Source: Pseudomonadota bacterium
GTDB taxonomy: Bacteria > Pseudomonadota > Alphaproteobacteria > Caulobacterales > Caulobacteraceae
Direction: 5' to 3'
Length of the DNA stretch: 6,849 bases
Assembly: GCA_023390245.1 (NCBI GenBank)
Contig: JAEWDF010000100.1
Location: 1-6,849 of the forward strand
The translations under genes and the position numbers were made by a program. The stretch's first letter is position 1. Every line of letters begins with the position of its first letter. Below the pieces are notes generated by a model. It had not been told where the DNA came from, ran no database searches, and saw only the letters and a program-made list of their open reading frames with translations. Below are positions 6,401-6,849 of the stretch, piece after piece.

Positions 6401-6849
6401 TCAGGGTCGAGGGTCGCGCGCCGGAGAGCGCGTCTCCGGCGGCGGTGCTGGGCGGCGCCAACGCCGTGGCCGTGGAGACGGCGGCGGGATGGGAGATCGT
6501 GCAGTATCGGACGGCGTCGCTGGTCGGCGGCGAGGTCTGGCGGCTGTCGGGCCTTCTGCGCGGGCAGCAGGGGACCGATGCCGCGACGCGGGCGGGCGCG
6601 GCGGCGGGAAGCGCGGCGGTCTTCCTGGACGAGGCCGTGGCGCGGGCGGAGATCGGCCGGGGCGAGCGCGGCCTGCCGCTGGTTTGCCGCGCCGGCCCGG
6701 CGGGCGCGCCGCCGGGCGGAAGCGGCTTCACCGAGACGGAGTTCGTGCTTGAAGGGCTGGCGCGGCGGCCCTGGAGCCCGTGCGGCCTGGTCCTTGCGGT
6801 CGAGGGCGGCGGACGCCGGCTGCGCTGGACGCCGCGCGCGCGGCTGTAC
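3403..6849 (+). CDS. GTA gene 15: giant baseplate 'megatron' / host-specificity protein with TIM-barrel-like domain (3' end beyond window)
   Basis: GTG 3403 opens a frame without a stop to the right edge, 1,149 codons so far. RcGTA gp15 is about 1,300 residues, so roughly 150 are missing. The start MAQVVLSSVGGAVGGSIGRV is the typical glycine-rich family N-terminus, and residues 100-130 hold the conserved YRYSLSFAVALCEGPIDGIG stretch. The GTA TIM-barrel-like domain covers about residues 260-620 (GWFGSDLRAGDCLVRPGVE near 265-283, GYPWRGRI near 351-358, GSEMRG with Glu406, SEFGC with Glu587). The AWCWDARPYPAFP motif near 659-671 follows. Residues from about 700 to 870 fit the phage tail protein 3 domain (ELIEAVLRRGG, then GYVIDRP). 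In RcGTA this protein forms the central tail tip and contacts the cell surface or cell wall. Two glutamates at 406 and 587 resemble the acid/base and nucleophile pair of clan GH-A glycosidases, but activity is unproven. Confidence 0.93.
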   Translation, partial: MAQVVLSSVGGAVGGSIGRVVGSTVGRMVDNGLVASLGAARQVGPRLETLRIQGAAEGAPMACVLGRARVTGQVIWAARFLESKDKGHAGKGGPKTVDYRYSLSFAVALCEGPIDGIGRVWADGQPMATAGVAMRAHRGTEDQTPDPLIEAVEGTAPAYRGTAYVVFEDLPLETFGDRVPQLSFEVFRRPRGATARLEDRLEGVCLIPGAGEFALATETVLRREGLTRTAAENVHQGDGRSDLTVSLDQLQAQAPNLKRVSLVVGWFGSDLRAGDCLVRPGVERRDKPTTPMDWSVAGLARHEAYEISQVDGGPAYGGTPSDDSVRQAIRELKARGLEVTLYPFVFMDCPGYPWRGRIAGTDGAGAPAEIAALFGTAGGWGLRRMALHYAQIAAEEGADGLLIGSEMRGTTWTRDAAGGFPAVAQFRALAAECRAVVGPGVKLSYAADWSEYFGWQRDGEVLFHLDPLWADANIGHVSIDWYPPLTDWREGDGGIDAATWAGAADPDYLAAGVAGGDGFDWYYANEADRAAQVRTPIVDGAHGEDWIYRPKDLAGWWSNAHHDRPGGVRSATPTAWVPGMKPIRLSEFGCAAVDRGGNAPNLFQDPKSSENALPPGSTGARDDAVQRAALEAILGHFAEPGNNPVSPVYGGPMLEAADAWCWDARPYPAFPARTDVWADAGAWRAGHWLNGRLAGGGAHELIEAVLRRGGLDDGDFDLSGVEGTAAGYVIDRPMRTRDALEPLLAAFGAVAAERDGRVAVLGGTEIVGAIARDGLALPEAGSGVAATRTLTAPPAEARVRHVDEGAGYQTGAVTVRSEIEGANGAVDLDLPLACGAGLARAAAEALLDDGDADALTLTPGPLDLLRLEPGDVVSVEGRAGGWRVERLALDEQPQATLAPVRPRRRHEDDPPRGREEAGVVGAPFLRILDLPPLMGSEEDERPLVAAAADPWRPMRLHAGPGADTLTARAEIAAPATVGVLVEPLTPGLRNRWDENGEVRLRVEGRAPESASPAAVLGGANAVAVETAAGWEIVQYRTASLVGGEVWRLSGLLRGQQGTDAATRAGAAAGSAAVFLDEAVARAEIGRGERGLPLVCRAGPAGAPPGGSGFTETEFVLEGLARRPWSPCGLVLAVEGGGRRLRWTPRARLY

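Noticed and set aside
1..6849. An active, complete prophage
   Set aside because: No integrase, repressor, lysis or replication gene is in view, and every + strand gene matches the RcGTA cluster order. The window cannot exclude such genes elsewhere, but a GTA fits better.

Overview
The window is very G+C-rich, with codon third positions dominated by G and C. It carries the distal half of a gene transfer agent (GTA) structural cluster of the Rhodobacter capsulatus RcGTA type. Such clusters are vertically inherited, domesticated phage-tail-and-head operons of Alphaproteobacteria. The base composition and the DUF805 gene with an N-terminal cold-shock-like domain point to Caulobacteraceae (a Brevundimonas- or Caulobacter-like host). 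That placement is inference from composition and remembered relatives, not a search result.

Layout, left to right. On the + strand: the 3' end of GTA gene 10 (3-134), the small gene 10.1 tail assembly chaperone (131-307) and a short gene 11 tape measure protein (300-824). These are tightly overlapped. Next is a 9-bp perfect hairpin (829-851), then a single gene on the opposite strand (859-1560, DUF805 membrane protein). A gap of about 100 bp holds the divergent start regions. The + strand set then resumes with gene 12 (distal tail protein, 1661-2278), gene 13 (hub, 2282-2929), gene 14 (NlpC/P60 peptidase, 2926-3402) and gene 15 (very large TIM-barrel 'megatron' baseplate protein, 3403 to beyond the right edge).

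How the genes work together. Genes 10 and 10.1 encode chaperones that load the tape measure protein gp11 while the tail tube forms. Gp12, gp13 and gp15 build the distal tail ring, hub and baseplate, and gp14 is the tail peptidase that locally opens peptidoglycan. The particle packages random host DNA and delivers it to other cells.

Points worth a second look are: the antisense DUF805 gene that splits the late operon between genes 11 and 12; the hairpin placed where it could terminate late transcription; a hub protein that looks internally shortened, so that four cysteines are brought close together; and a 21-nt perfect palindromic element that supplies part of the gene 14 N-terminus. No tRNA, rRNA, CRISPR array, integrase, transposase or IS end was seen.
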